Shown here piece after piece: positions 26,559-38,498 of a DNA stretch of 64,000 bases. Positions within the stretch are counted from its first letter, which is position 1. Every line of letters starts with the position of its first letter. This stretch comes from Datnioides undecimradiatus (lineage: Eukaryota > Chordata > Actinopteri > Lobotiformes > Datnioididae). Position numbers and translations under genes: made by a program. The notes under the pieces are model-generated. The model searched no databases. It saw only the letters and a program-made list of their open reading frames with translations, and was not told the origin of the DNA. The stretch lies in assembly GCA_008933995.1 (NCBI GenBank), contig WARS01000015.1, positions 8,814,861 to 8,878,860 on the forward strand, in the 5' to 3' direction.

Positions 26559-26863
26559 AGAATCTTTACTCCTGGCTCAAATGGATGCACTGAAAAGATG
26601 ATTTTGCTGTGATTTTCCTAAATAATACTTTATTTTTTCCTGGTGATTTCTTGGGAAAAGTTTTCCAATTATCAGGAATACAATTCAGTTTTACGACCTG
26701 TCTGCCCTAGACGCTCTCGGGATCCAACTTGGTTGCTATACTACTTTCTTCCAAGCAGTTGTTGTTCACACAGGAAGGTTTTCATTGCAGTTCATTTTTG
26801 AATTGGAGGACTATTTTCGGAGGTCTTTGGTTGCAGATCAGTCCGTTGTACTCTAATAACAAC

Positions 26864-29800
26864 ATGGGGATTGTATTTTGGATGTTTTCTCTTCTGGCTC
26901 TTCCAGTACTTCAGTCTGCCAAGATCCTGACAGTCTGTCTAATTGGTGAGTAGTGGAGCGGTGATTAATAAAGTGCCTTTTGTTAGTTGTAACAGAGATA
27001 TACATTGTAAATATTCAGTTAGAAATATGAGAGGAAAAAGTGCATCTGTGCTACATAGGTGAGAAAGGTAATATAATAGGTATAGCTTGTTGAAGGAGTT
27101 TGTGAAGGATCTAATTTGTTGTAAACTGAACAAAATATATACTCAGGAAACAAACTATTTCATATAGTTATTTTATTCCTCTCCTCTCCTTCAGGAGGAA
27201 GCCACTATTTGTTATTAGATGAAATTTCTCATAACTTGCACGAGCATGGCCATGAGGTCCGTATGCTCTTGCAACTGGGCAACCCTGTCATAACAGGTAA
27301 ACTGTACATACAGTACACCCATATATACATACACAGACATAGTTTGCACAACTCTCTCATCCATATCTCAACCTTAAGTTACTCTCATTTCTGTGTAAAT
27401 ACCTGCACGTTTCAGGTTTTTCCTACACAGGCCGTGTAGACAGTTACCAGATGAGCACCTGGTCCTTAGGAGAGAAATACATCAAAGAATACAATGGCTG
27501 GTTCCAGGAGCAACAAACACAGTTTCTGCTGGGGAGGTATCACACAGATGGCCACACAAGCTCCTATTTTGTGTTGTGTTTTCCATCAGCATTTTTAGAC
27601 TTTGAATTTATCTTACTCTGACAATTAATATGTCTCTGTTTTAGACTTTTAAAACTTTTTTAAATAACATAAATTGGTGGAATTATTGATCTCTAACAAC
27701 ATGATATTATATTAGATTGTGATTCTCACTCCACTTGCCTCCCTGTTTATCTTTACTCTTTGATGTTTCCTTTCTGTCTTTTTCTCTCAGGGATAACTTT
27801 AATAACTTTCTAAAATTCATTGAGCACCTGTCCTATCAGTGTGACAAGCTGTTAGGGAACAAGGACATAATAACTTTCCTCCAGAGGGAGCGCTATGATG
27901 TCACCATCCTTGACGCATTTAACCCCTGTTCCTTCATCTTGGCACGCAAACTTGGTACATCTGCTGTTTATATCCCTTTGGTTTAAGTCACAATTAGAAC
28001 AATCCTTTATACATTGACATTACTACAGTAATATATTATTTATACATACATTCCTTGCTTTTACATTATTTGCAATATGCTGATGCACAGTATTTAAATT
28101 TTCTTAGTGTTTAAATGTATAAACTAATAAATAAATCAACAGCAGCTCAAAAGTCCCTTGCACTTTCCTGTTGATTTACTGCAGGTGTGCCTTACATAGC
28201 TTTCTATCCTGGCACTCTGAATGGTCCTCTGTCCATCGCTCTCCCCAGTCCAGTGTCCTGCATCCCAGTCTTCAGCTCTCAGCTGTCCGACCACATGAAC
28301 CTTTGGGGTCGTGCAAAAAACCTCTTGTATTCTTTCTTGGCTCCTGTAGGTAAGAGTGGTGTTTCAACAGGAGATCACATATGGTGTTTATCTAAGTATT
28401 ATCCTGCAATAATCTGCAATAATCTGAGTTTCTTATCTCAGTGACATTTCCTTGTATCACCCATCCATTTTCCATATCCTCCTGAAAGAATGCTCTGTGA
28501 ACCAATAAAAGCTAATATTTATTAATCATTTAAAATTAGTTATATTAATTAAATCTAAATGCCTTTCCACAAATATTGGTCAAACAATGTTTGTTATTTT
28601 TTATTGCGTCTTGTGTTAAATCAAAGGCCAGGAACTCGTGTGGTCGACATTTAGGGAAGTGGCTGCACGCCACCTTGAGACAGGCTCAACCCCTGGTGGT
28701 TTGGAGGAGTTACATCAAGGAGCTGAACTCTGGGCCTTCAACACTGACTTTTCCCTGGAGTTCCCCCAGCCTCTTATGCCTTACACTGTGCTGGTGGGAG
28801 GTCTACTGAATAAACCTGCGAAGCCTCCAGAGCAGGTCTCTTCTCTTGGTTCACATATCCAAATACATCAATGGCACTCAGCTGTTCAAATTAAGTTTCC
28901 CTCCCTTTACCTCTCTCATGCCCAGTCACATCTAAATTGTTATTTCTCTTTGTGCACAACCACCTCACTCTCATCTTGCCTCTACATATTTCTTCCATTG
29001 CCCATACCTCAAACCACTTGACACTGATCTCAGGATCTTCAAATGTGGATCTCCAGTTTTGGAGAGGCAGGTTTCATTGTGGTGACTCTGGGATCAATGG
29101 TCTCTTCAGTCTCTGTGGACCCTCTGCTCATGGAGCTGGTGGCTGGCTTTGCTACGATCCCCCAGGGGGTTCTCTGGAGGTAAACGGGTGATGCAATTTA
29201 CACAGGAATACAAAAATAGCGTTTTTAACATTCTGTCACAGATCTGTCCTGACAGATGAGAGAAAATACACAATATGATTCTTTCACAGTCATGAAAAGA
29301 TGAAATCAACTGCAAAAATAAACGTAGTATTTTAATGTAATATCAGGATTTTACAAAATATTCCTTAACCTGTGCTGTTTTACTTGTAGGTATGACCCCA
29401 AGCAATGGCCATCTCACCTAGAAAAACCTCTAAATCTCAGGCTTGTGGACTGGCTACCTCTTAATGATCTGCTGGGTAGGAACAGTCTGTCTCTCTCATT
29501 GTAAATCTTTTAAAGTTGGCTTACAATATTTCATACATGATCATGGACATGTTTTCTGTCCATTGCTCTGTGTTGTTTTCCTGCTGTGTTTGTTTATATA
29601 GACTGCATATGTACACCCTCACCCACCCATTGTTTAAACCATTACCTACAAGACAGACTGTTCTATCTGTATATTTTATTAGTCTTACTTCCTTTACTCT
29701 GAGAAGTCTTCTTTGTTTTTTTGTTCACACTAGGTCACGAAAAAGCTCGCCTCTTCGTCACCCATGGTGGACAGAACAGTCTGCTGCAGGCAGTGTACCA

Positions 29801-30329
29801 TGCTGTTCCTGTGCTGGCAATCCCTCTGTTTGGAGATCAGTTTGATAATGTGGTGAGGGCTGAAACAAAGGGACTTGGCCTCACCGTCAGACCCACACAA
29901 ATCACCAGGGACCTGCTCAGCTCCACTATTCAAACACTAATACAGGATGTCCGGTATGTAGATGGTTGTCACTGGGCAACATTTTGATGCCAGTAGAGCA
30001 CAGAGATACTTTGACCTAATCCTCCTTTCTCTTTATTTCTTTTTCACAATCACTTCCCCTTTTCTAGGTTCAAGTCCTCAGCCTTGTCCCTCAGCAGGAT
30101 CCACAAATCCCATCCAGTCCCACCAACCCACCGACTCATCAAGTGGGTGGAGCATGTCCTGCACAGTGGAGGTGGAGCTCATTTAAGGCCAACTTCACTG
30201 ACACAACCATGGTATCAAAGGTATCTATTGGACGTGGTACTTCTTCTCTCGCTCGGGCTTCTTGGACCTATAATTCTCTGCTGGACTCTCTGTAGGAATA
30301 CTAGTGATAAACATAAAAAAGTACAATAG
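26864..30329 (+). CDS. ugt3a: UDP-glycosyltransferase family 3 (UGT3A-like), complete
   Basis: This is an ER-membrane enzyme that transfers a sugar from a UDP-sugar to lipophilic acceptors. Exons: 26864-26945, 27195-27296, 27416-27536, 27791-27954, 28185-28349, 28627-28835, 29034-29179, 29390-29475, 29734-29953, 30068-30329; 1557 bp, 518 aa, close to the 523 aa of human UGT3A proteins. The N-terminus MGIVFWMFSLLALPVLQSA is a signal peptide. The C-terminal half holds the UGT signature (LFVTHGGQNSLLQAVYHAVP, then LAIPLFGDQFDNVV) in exon 9. A hydrophobic helix (YLLDVVLLLSLGLLGPIILCW) and a short cytosolic tail with lysines follow. Segments such as CDKLLGNKDI, DHMNLWGRAKN and TLGSMV match UGT3A better than UGT1/2/8, and the position next to spef2 is the UGT3A locus of mammals. 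Residue 391, a sugar-donor determinant in human UGT3A, is Phe. The exon 6 donor (GTCTCT) is weak but phase-correct. Confidence 0.88.
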
Positions 30330-30454
30330 CAGAGATTCTTGTATATAAATCAATTTTGTGTTACTTGTTTATCTTGACCTTATTTTTCCTCACTGTACCA
30401 ACATGAGAATTTTTAAAAATTCCCACAATCCAGAAGTGTTGCAGGTGCTCGATT

Positions 30455-30460
30455 AATAAA
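30455..30460 (+). other. ugt3a: Polyadenylation signal of the UGT3 gene
   Basis: AATAAA lies 126 bp after the stop codon (30327-30329) and is the first canonical signal downstream. Confidence 0.6.
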
Positions 30461-31177
30461 ACATGCTTGTTGTAACTGATTTATACAAAGTCACCTTTAA
30501 ATACATGAAATAAATAAGTTATAAAGGGCTGGTTTGCCGATGTAGAAGACCTTTGCTTTGACACTTGCAAAGAACCCCAACTTCCCTTTCCCCTGTAGGT
30601 CCACCAGGTCCAGAAAAGATACACATTAAGGTTAAAAATAGAACTCACTAACCTAAAAAATCCTATAAGATTTCCTTGAGATATAAAAGGAATGCTACAG
30701 GGGCTTTCAGTCAAAAAGAAAACATGGAATCACAATTAGCATGCAGTCAATGCATTTTATTATTTATTTATTTTTGCACTGCATTGGAATTAAAACTGTT
30801 CAACTTTTCTGTATTTCCAGTTTTACTTCAGTGCAGTCACCCTAATGCCAAGTGTCCTGCCCTATCCCCTTCAAGTGCCACATGTCTACCAGACATCTCA
30901 TTTGTACCACCGCGCCACAATGTCCAACACTTCTGTGCTGCTTTGCCCCAGCTGCGCTGCAGGCAGGGGAGGCTGACAGTACACATGCTAAACATCCACA
31001 GAGAACATGCACATACACACTAACCGAGCAGTGCTTTTCCGCTATGTGACGTTGCATGTTTTCAAATGGCATCAAGATATGTTAGGGTAGACAAATGAAT
31101 GCTGAGAATGTGTCTTCTTAATCTACTTTGGGCACATATATATGTTGACAAAGTATGTGAAAGGTCACCTAGAAAAT

Positions 31178-31178
31178 A

Positions 31179-31209
<31 letters not shown>

Positions 31210-31223
31210 GCGTATGTGTGTGT
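31178..31223. repeat. (GT)n microsatellite
   Basis: An interrupted run of about 22 GT units, intergenic between ugt3 and pdxp. Confidence 0.95.
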
Positions 31224-32996
31224 TTGTGGCAGCCAACTGGCTCCTTGGTTATTAACCACCAGCACCACCTACAAGTCTCAACTCTGACCCCCAGACTCTC
31301 CTCTGCTGCTTTCCACTGAGTCTCCCTTCCCTTTTCTAAACAAGACACAAAAGCACACAGCACTGTTCACGGTCAGCGCTCAAGCCACTGTTGAGAGCAG
31401 AGCAGGCCTTAAAGGGCCCCTCCCCTCTCTTCTCCTCTGTCCTCCATCCCACTCCTCACATCTGTGTTGACGGTTAGCAGGGAGGAAAATATAGATTAGC
31501 GAGGAAATAATGACCAATTAGGACAGCTTGTTCTCTGTCCATTCAGCTGTCTGTTACTTTCCTGCGTTTCATTTGTCTGTTTGTCTGGCAGTTGCAGGTG
31601 CCAGTGAGTCTTCCTCTGTCTCGCACGCAATCCAAAAACATTCAGGGCAAAGCAGCCGATGCATGACGGGGCAGAACCACTGGGGTAAAAAAGGAAAAAG
31701 ACAAAAAAGCAAAATTTAATGAAGCAGAAGAAGAATACACCAATGCCAACCAATGCCAACAACCAAAGAAACCCCAAAACAAAGAAAGAGATATGGACAT
31801 TCGAGAGATATAAACAGTGGCCCACTAACTGTCCAAAAGTTATAAACTCTGTTTTCACTTTTTGGCTGTTTTAATACTGTAACTGCTTTTAATTTAGAAT
31901 TATTTAATTAATTAATGTATTTATTTTACAAATTACAATTTTTCATTTTGGTCTAAGTTTAGATTTCATCAACACACTTTATTTAAAACATTGATACTGG
32001 GTTTAAAGTAGTTTTGCTACAGCAGGCACACTGCAGTGACAAGCAAAATATAATCAACACAAATAAATGTATCTAAAATTAAATTAATGTAAATCTAAAA
32101 TTCTAATGTGGGTGTTGTGTGAGTGAACTAGAGTGTGATCAGTGGTTCTGGTGTGTATTTTGATGGGACAAAGGATTTGGTATTTAAAGCTGTGTGTGGT
32201 TGTCAACTTGACAAATGGTGCAAGTAACAAATAAGTTGTGTCTTAGCTATGTTTTAGGTTAGAGCTCCATCTGGTGACCTGAGATACACTTGCAGTTGAC
32301 ACTTGTACCTAAAAATCAATGCTTCATGTGTTAATCCTAAACCCTAATAAAACAAAAAACAAAAAACAAAAAAACAGAGTACCTTCATTCAGATACTCCT
32401 GCTATAGTTACAGCTTTTAGAATCTGACTTGTTACAACCAATGTATGAGTGAGATTACGGTTTTGATCAACCAGATTTACTGGCTGTACTACTCTAGAGA
32501 TTAAGATGAAGGTTGTTGTTTCATAATCTTGGGGGATGTAGTCAGTGGTTGAGTTTATGTATTTACTATAAATGTTTTTTTATTATTATTAATTTGGGTG
32601 GACAAAATGTTAGAAAAACCTCCCAGAAACTGAAAAACTTGACCACCACAAGCTTGGGGATATTATTTGCTTATTTTATGAGTGTTGATTTACACTGCCT
32701 AAGATGCACCTTTTAAACAGGTAAACAAACAAGTGAGTGCACGATAAACAGTTCATGGTTCGTTGCTGTGGATTACATACCCAAAAGTAGGCAGGCCTCT
32801 GCACTAAATATACTATTCACAGGGTAATGGTTCAGCACTTTACTAAACATTTGGCATAATGAGCACAAGGATAGTAATAAAAATCTATGATATTACTTCT
32901 ACTTTATTTGAGTACTTTATTATGCTTCCTCTCTACTCTCAACAAACTTGGCTTCTCAGGATCCCCTGTCTACTACCTACATTACAGATAGTACTT

Positions 32997-33038
32997 TGTA
33001 CACATAAATATGATCATTGTACACATAAATATGATCAT
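32997..33038. repeat. Perfect 21-bp tandem duplication
   Basis: The unit TGTACACATAAATATGATCAT occurs twice back to back (32997-33017 and 33018-33038) with no mismatch, in AT-rich intergenic DNA. Confidence 0.9.
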
Positions 33039-33709
33039 CTTATAAAATATAATGCAGTTTTATACATTCGACTAGGCCTATCTAAAATATGGTAAATTAA
33101 CATAGCTCCATTTAGACCAGCAACAAGATTAAAATTCAATTTATTCTAATTATTGGCACAAAATTAATAATACAGTAATATACTATGGTCTATATAATAA
33201 TGTAACACCGTGAGGGGACCCATATGGATATAATGGGTACTTTTTCTCATGGGCTATTTTATATTTTGAATCCAGAATTTGTACTAGATATGGTGTATTT
33301 GTTGTGTGGTTATTGATATGAGAACTTCTTCCACCAGTATTTATTTTTTAAATCGGTTGAACACTGTTTTCATTTTAAAAAATGTCGTTGTTAAAGGTGT
33401 CCATCAGCTGCCATGGGGGGGCAATGTGATTCTTAGAGGATGTTGGCTTGTGACACGCTTAAACCTGATTGGATAAAGCGCTCTACTCTGATTGTTCCGT
33501 GTTGACACTGTGGGCGTGGTCGGACGTCAATGTTTATGTAGCCCGCTGTCCGTGTATGTAACCGCACCAAGGACTCTGCAATGTGATTTCCTGACATTGA
33601 TTTGTTTTCATATCATTTTACCCGCTGTCTTCGCCACATTATGCGCCAGCCTTTGACATGGGGAGCCGCTAGCAGGTGAAACACGGAGGAAACCGAGGAA
33701 AAAGCCGGG

Positions 33710-35582
33710 ATGGCAGGCGCCTTTGGGTTCAAAGGCTGCCAGAAAATTCGAGGTCCGCAGATTAGAAATCTGCTCGAGGCGAAGGACTTCATCCTGTTCG
33801 ACTGCGACGGGGTCATATGGCACGGAGAGAAGGCGATAACAGGGGCGGCGAAGGTGGTCAACTCCCTGATCCGACACGGCAAAAACGTAGTGTTCGTCAC
33901 CAACAACTGCACCAGGCCCCGGGAGAATTATGTGCACAAGTTCTGCCGGCTCGGCTTCACCGACGTGATGTTGGATCAGATCTTCAGCTCGTCTTACTGC
34001 TCGGCTCTCTACCTGAGGGACGTCGTCAAGGTCTGTGGCCAGGTGTTTGTCATCGGCTGCGACGGACTGCGCAGAGAGCTGCAGGAGGCGGGCATCCCCT
34101 GCGTGGAGGAGGCGGACGACCCAGACGCCACAATCTACGACTGCGCCCTGGCTCCGGACGTCAAAGCAGTGCTGGTGGGACATGACGATAAACTGACTTT
34201 TCTCAAACTGGCCAAAGCCTCGTGCTACCTGAGGGACCCGGACTGTCTGTTCCTGGCCACCGACAACGACCCCTGGCACCCTCTGTCAGGTGGACGGATA
34301 CTACCAGGTACAGTTATAATAATGATGGTCATGATGCTCTGACCATTGTAGCTTGGCTCAGTTTAATTCAGTTTATTTGAGGTTTAGCTCTGCACAGTTG
34401 TGCTCATTTCAGCGAAGTTCAGAGCATTATAGTGTAGGCTAGGCAGATCAGCACTGATTCAGGTGTCCAAGGAATCAAGGGGCCCCAGAGCTACAGCCTC
34501 AGTTTGAAGATAAAGCTATATGTGTATTAAAGCTGCAGTAGATCTGTTGTATTTTCCTTTCAGTGGCCTCTTTCAGTATGTATTCAGTACTATTGTTTTC
34601 TATGGTATATCTGTTGAAAGGAGACAGTGAGCTTTAGTGAGGATTTTAACAGCCTCTCTTTGTGTCCAGCATGAACAAATAAGTTTCAGCCAACAACAGG
34701 AATTCAGAGTTAAACTCAACCAGTGAATTCTATGTGCATCTCTGCTGCGTCAGTATCCACCTTTGTATAAACCACACACCATCATAACAGTGACGGATTA
34801 CCATAGGCTGAATAGGGGAGGGCCTGATGACTGCCCTTCTCCTCAGTCACTGGTCAGTGTGTGAGGCCCTTTACTGGTGCAGTGTCACCAGTAAAGCTTC
34901 ATTACAGTGTATTTGGCCTAGAGCTTAAGGCACAAATCAGTTCTCATATGCTGAAATACCAGCAGGCCTTAGATTTGTATCAGTTCATGTTAATTAGTTA
35001 AATGTACATGTTAAAACTTATTTTCATGTTGCACTGGAATGTATTGAAACCAGTGGCTGCAGCAATACCGCATTCAGAAATCTGAAAAGGCAGCTACTGG
35101 CAGTAATGTACCTTTCATGTTGTCAATGTTTAAGCACATGCAAAAGCACCATCACAATATCTCAATCACCTCCAAACATAAAGTCAGTGGGTGGTTGTGT
35201 TTCTTTAATCTGACCTTGCTCTTACCACTCGGCAGGTTCTGGCTCCCTCACTGCAGCCCTGGAGGTGGCCTCGGGTCGCAAAGCCACTGTGATTGGCAAG
35301 CCCAGCCGCTTCATGTTTGAGTGCATCTCCAGTCAGTTCAGGGGGGTGGACCCTGCCCAGTGCCTGATGATCGGGGACCGCCTAGAGACCGACATGCTGT
35401 TCGGGTCCAACTGTGGCCTTGACACCATGCTCACTCTCACCGGCGTGTCTCAGATCGAGGAGGCCCAGGAGTACAGGAATAGTGAGCTGAGCACCAACCA
35501 CAGCTTGGTGCCTGACTACGTGGTGGATACCATCGCTGATTTCTTACCTGCTTTTGAGGAACTGGACGAACAGAGCAATTGA
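33710..35582 (+). CDS. pdxp: Pyridoxal phosphate phosphatase (PDXP/chronophin), complete
   Basis: A HAD-superfamily phosphatase. Mammalian PDXP dephosphorylates pyridoxal 5'-phosphate and also phospho-cofilin in the cytosol. Exons 33710-34307 and 35236-35582 join in phase (945 bp, 314 aa; human PDXP 296 aa). Motif I is FDCDGV (nucleophile Asp31, acid/base Asp33), motif II VFVTNN, motif III the lysine of IGKPS, motif IV GDRLETDM. The segment DPWHPLS is diagnostic for PDXP: the paralog phosphoglycolate phosphatase has a different sequence there. The single intron falls at LPG|SGSL, the same place as in human PDXP. ATG 33710 is the first in frame after a GC-rich, TATA-less leader, and exon 1 is markedly GC- and CpG-rich compared with its surroundings. 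It converges with kgd4. A teleost pdxp-like paralog is possible. Confidence 0.85.
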
Positions 35583-36950
35583 CCGAGTCCCTTCACCTGC
35601 AGTACTAAGCACAAATGGCTTCTGCAACATTTCAAGTGCAATATTAAAGTCCGGTGTTTGCAAAGAAAAAAAAAAAACACGTTCCAATCTTGAATTATCA
35701 AAATCTATCAATGCTCCTCAAAAACAAGGTGCCATTCATGTTTGTGACCAAGACAGAATATTCTCCTGAAAATAAGCAGAGTAACCCAGTGCATACCTCA
35801 GTGTTTCTTCTAGTGTTGTGCTCATTTGTGACTTAACAGTTTTCTTGTTGCTCTTAGTGTTTATATTAATATATGAATATACTGCACTTTCTTGTTCATA
35901 AAGTTCATAGGTCGTGTTTGATATTGGGTTTTTAACATCAAGAGGTATTTTTGTAAAGCCATGAATTGTTCTCTAATGACATTCATGTGTTTCAGGAGCT
36001 GGTTGTTCACGTTTTTTTGCCAAAAAGGCAGACATGTACTTACTAATGCAGAATCGTTTTTCTCGTGTATTTGCTTGGTTGTGACTTCTAGATTAATTCA
36101 CAACTAGAGGAGGAAAAAAGAGGACTGCGTGAGCTTTTCCTCGGCTCTGGTAGAGACTAAGATGACAATCTGCCAGTCAAACAGGTGAAGTGTGTATTCA
36201 CGTTTGGCCTTTCTGTCAAGTCTGTACAACTTGTGCCAATAATTCACCTGAGTGATAAACCGCTTGCTGAATCTCATAGTTAGAAAACCAGTAACACATT
36301 AATGGTGGCCGCTGCATTGCTGTGAAACTTCAATGTTGTTAATGTTTACCATATAGAGCATGCCAGCAACAGTAACAACAATAAATACCTAAAGCTGATC
36401 CTAAAGACGCTGTCGTTCATCTGTTGAAGACAATGGTGTTGTGTTATAAATGTCTTCATATTCTTCATCTACATCAGGCATGATAAGAACACCACAATCA
36501 AAATAGAACATTTCTTTTTAATCATTTAAATCCAGTAGTTCACATGAACTCAACACCATTTAACTCAGTACTACTGAAACTTGATATCCAGCATCTCTTT
36601 TGCACTGAAAAGCAAAGGAACTGTCCACTTATTTCTTCTTACCAGAGCCTCATGCTTGTATGGTGGTATTGCAAGTTAAGCTAACAAAAATTATGACATA
36701 ATTAAAGATAAGAAAAATGTTGCATTGAGCCGGTATAATGTTAAAGCCCAAGTTAAACAAAAACAAGAAACCTGCAGATGAGGAGTAGTTGTAGTATCAG
36801 AGTAAATAAGGAGAAGCTAGAAGCTGTTGTTATGGCTTTGCTGTGTATAATACAATAAATGTCCCTTAGTGCCAACTTAAAATTATACAATGAAGATTTA
36901 ACATCTAAAAAATACACATATATACATTTTAACAGGATTTCTGTAAATTG
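35583..36950. other. Convergent 3' region between pdxp and kgd4
   Basis: It probably contains both 3' UTRs. On the + strand, an ATTAAA at 35643-35648 and an AATAAA at 36380-36385 could end pdxp transcripts. On the - strand, AATAAA (TTTATT on +) at 36951-36956 suits kgd4. No further exons are seen. Confidence 0.5.
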
Positions 36951-36956
36951 TTTATT
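36951..36956 (-). other. kgd4: Polyadenylation signal of kgd4
   Basis: The minus strand reads AATAAA here, about 115 bp beyond the kgd4 stop codon (37071-37073). Confidence 0.55.
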
Positions 36957-37070
36957 CTATGTCATGTCTCATGTGGCATTTGTTTCTCTTGTGCTGAGGA
37001 ACAGGATTAAAGACACGTACTGAACTCCGACAGATAAGGACTTTGGCTGCAGTGATCGAGTCGCTTCATG

Positions 37071-38449
37071 TCACTCTGGCCCACCACGCTGTGGGAAAGA
37101 AGAAATGTTAAATACATGTTAAAAAATAATATTTCAATTTACCAGCAAGGAAAATGGCATAAAAGCCCATCCTACACGACACTCTAACAAGTAGGCCAAC
37201 TTCACTTATGTTTGCATTTATAGCTTTTGCAACTAGTTTTTCATAAGATTGAGGAGGACAGTCACAGTAAAGTTGTTTAATTGTAACCATAATTATTCAT
37301 TTACTCAAAGTCCTTATGTCAGTGCAAACAAAGCTCTGCCTTCCGGTCTGTTTTGTCAGCTGTACACTGAAACGTCACACTACATTACCAGTATCAAAGG
37401 CAGGCTGAGGTTGAAATAGGAGTTTTAAGGCAAAAGATTAATATACAGGTTGTTCGTAAAGATTATGTTGTGATAACAAATGAAATGTTTAATTGATTCA
37501 CATGCTCCACACAGTGCACTTGGTAATAAAAAGGAGAAATCGTTGTTTTTGTCTTCTGTGTACAGCGTAGTCCCCTCACCTGGATGTATTCCATTTCATC
37601 CACTGTCAGTGGTCTCCTACGGTACCTTGCAGTCAATAGCTGAATAGAGGCCAGGGTGTCTGATGTGCCAGGGATTGGGGTCAAAGGTACGTGAGGTCTC
37701 GATAACGGAGGTGGTGCTGCAGCTGAAGGGGAACCTGGATCGTTATGTGGTGGGAGGCTAATTGCTAACGTTTTCAACGCCTCTTGGGCTAGAAAGAAAG
37801 AAAGAAAGGAAGGAAGTTACTATTGACAGAAGGCAACTCAGGAAGCAAAGAGGAAGAGTCCAAAATCACCAAAATATGCATAAACAGGTAGATAAAAACT
37901 GATTAGGCCATAAAGCAAATCTACAGCAAAATGTGCTAAAGCTCTGCTCAATATTTCCATAATAAGTCTTTTGATTATTAACTTTATCAGAGTTAAATAA
38001 TTCTAAACAATAAAAAAAATACTGCAAAACTATAAATAATACTTAGTAGTTGTTTGCCTCCACCAGGCAGGCACGTGGCACTTTCCATACATGTCTGTCC
38101 AGACTCTTGTAATGTAGTGATCGCTTTGAAAAAAGTTAATAAAAATGTAGAGTGCATTTTATGCATTTTAAGTTGTCACTATACTGGCACGTGTGATTCC
38201 AGGGAATATTTTCGAGTTAGAAACTTGCCATCTTCACTTAAATGTCTACAGAGGACAACAGAGGACTGACATAAAGTGCTTCATCATATCATCTGAAGGC
38301 GGGCACCCAAGACTAGTGTCACTAATTCAGTATCTGACAATTCACTTCATTTATACCCACCATTGGGCCTTGGGATGTCTTGCCTTTTGGGGAACTTGAT
38401 CAGAGGTGTGTGAGGCCGAACAGCCTGCAAACACACACACACACACACA

Positions 38450-38498
<49 letters not shown>

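Larger units (their letters stand above)
30461..33600. other. Intergenic stretch between ugt3 and pdxp
   Basis: I see no exon chain on either strand. It contains a (GT)n microsatellite, a 10-bp direct duplication near 31741, a 21-bp perfect tandem duplication at 32997-33038, and AT-rich DNA. From about 33400 the CpG content rises towards the pdxp promoter. Open frames of 60-120 codons here have no splice logic or family resemblance. Confidence 0.6.

Noticed and set aside
26729-26863. N-terminal extension of the UGT3 protein
   Set aside because: The upstream frame begins with TTG, not ATG, and would bury the signal peptide. ATG 26864 is the first in frame.
30066-30080. tRNA B-box-like GGTTCAAGTCC
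   Set aside because: It is the start of ugt3 exon 10 (RFKSS), and there is no matching A box or cloverleaf around it.
33608-34279. 223-codon open frame on the minus strand opposite pdxp exon 1
   Set aside because: It lies antisense to a GC-rich coding exon with clear HAD motifs. Stop-poor antisense frames are expected from that composition, and the translation resembles no family.
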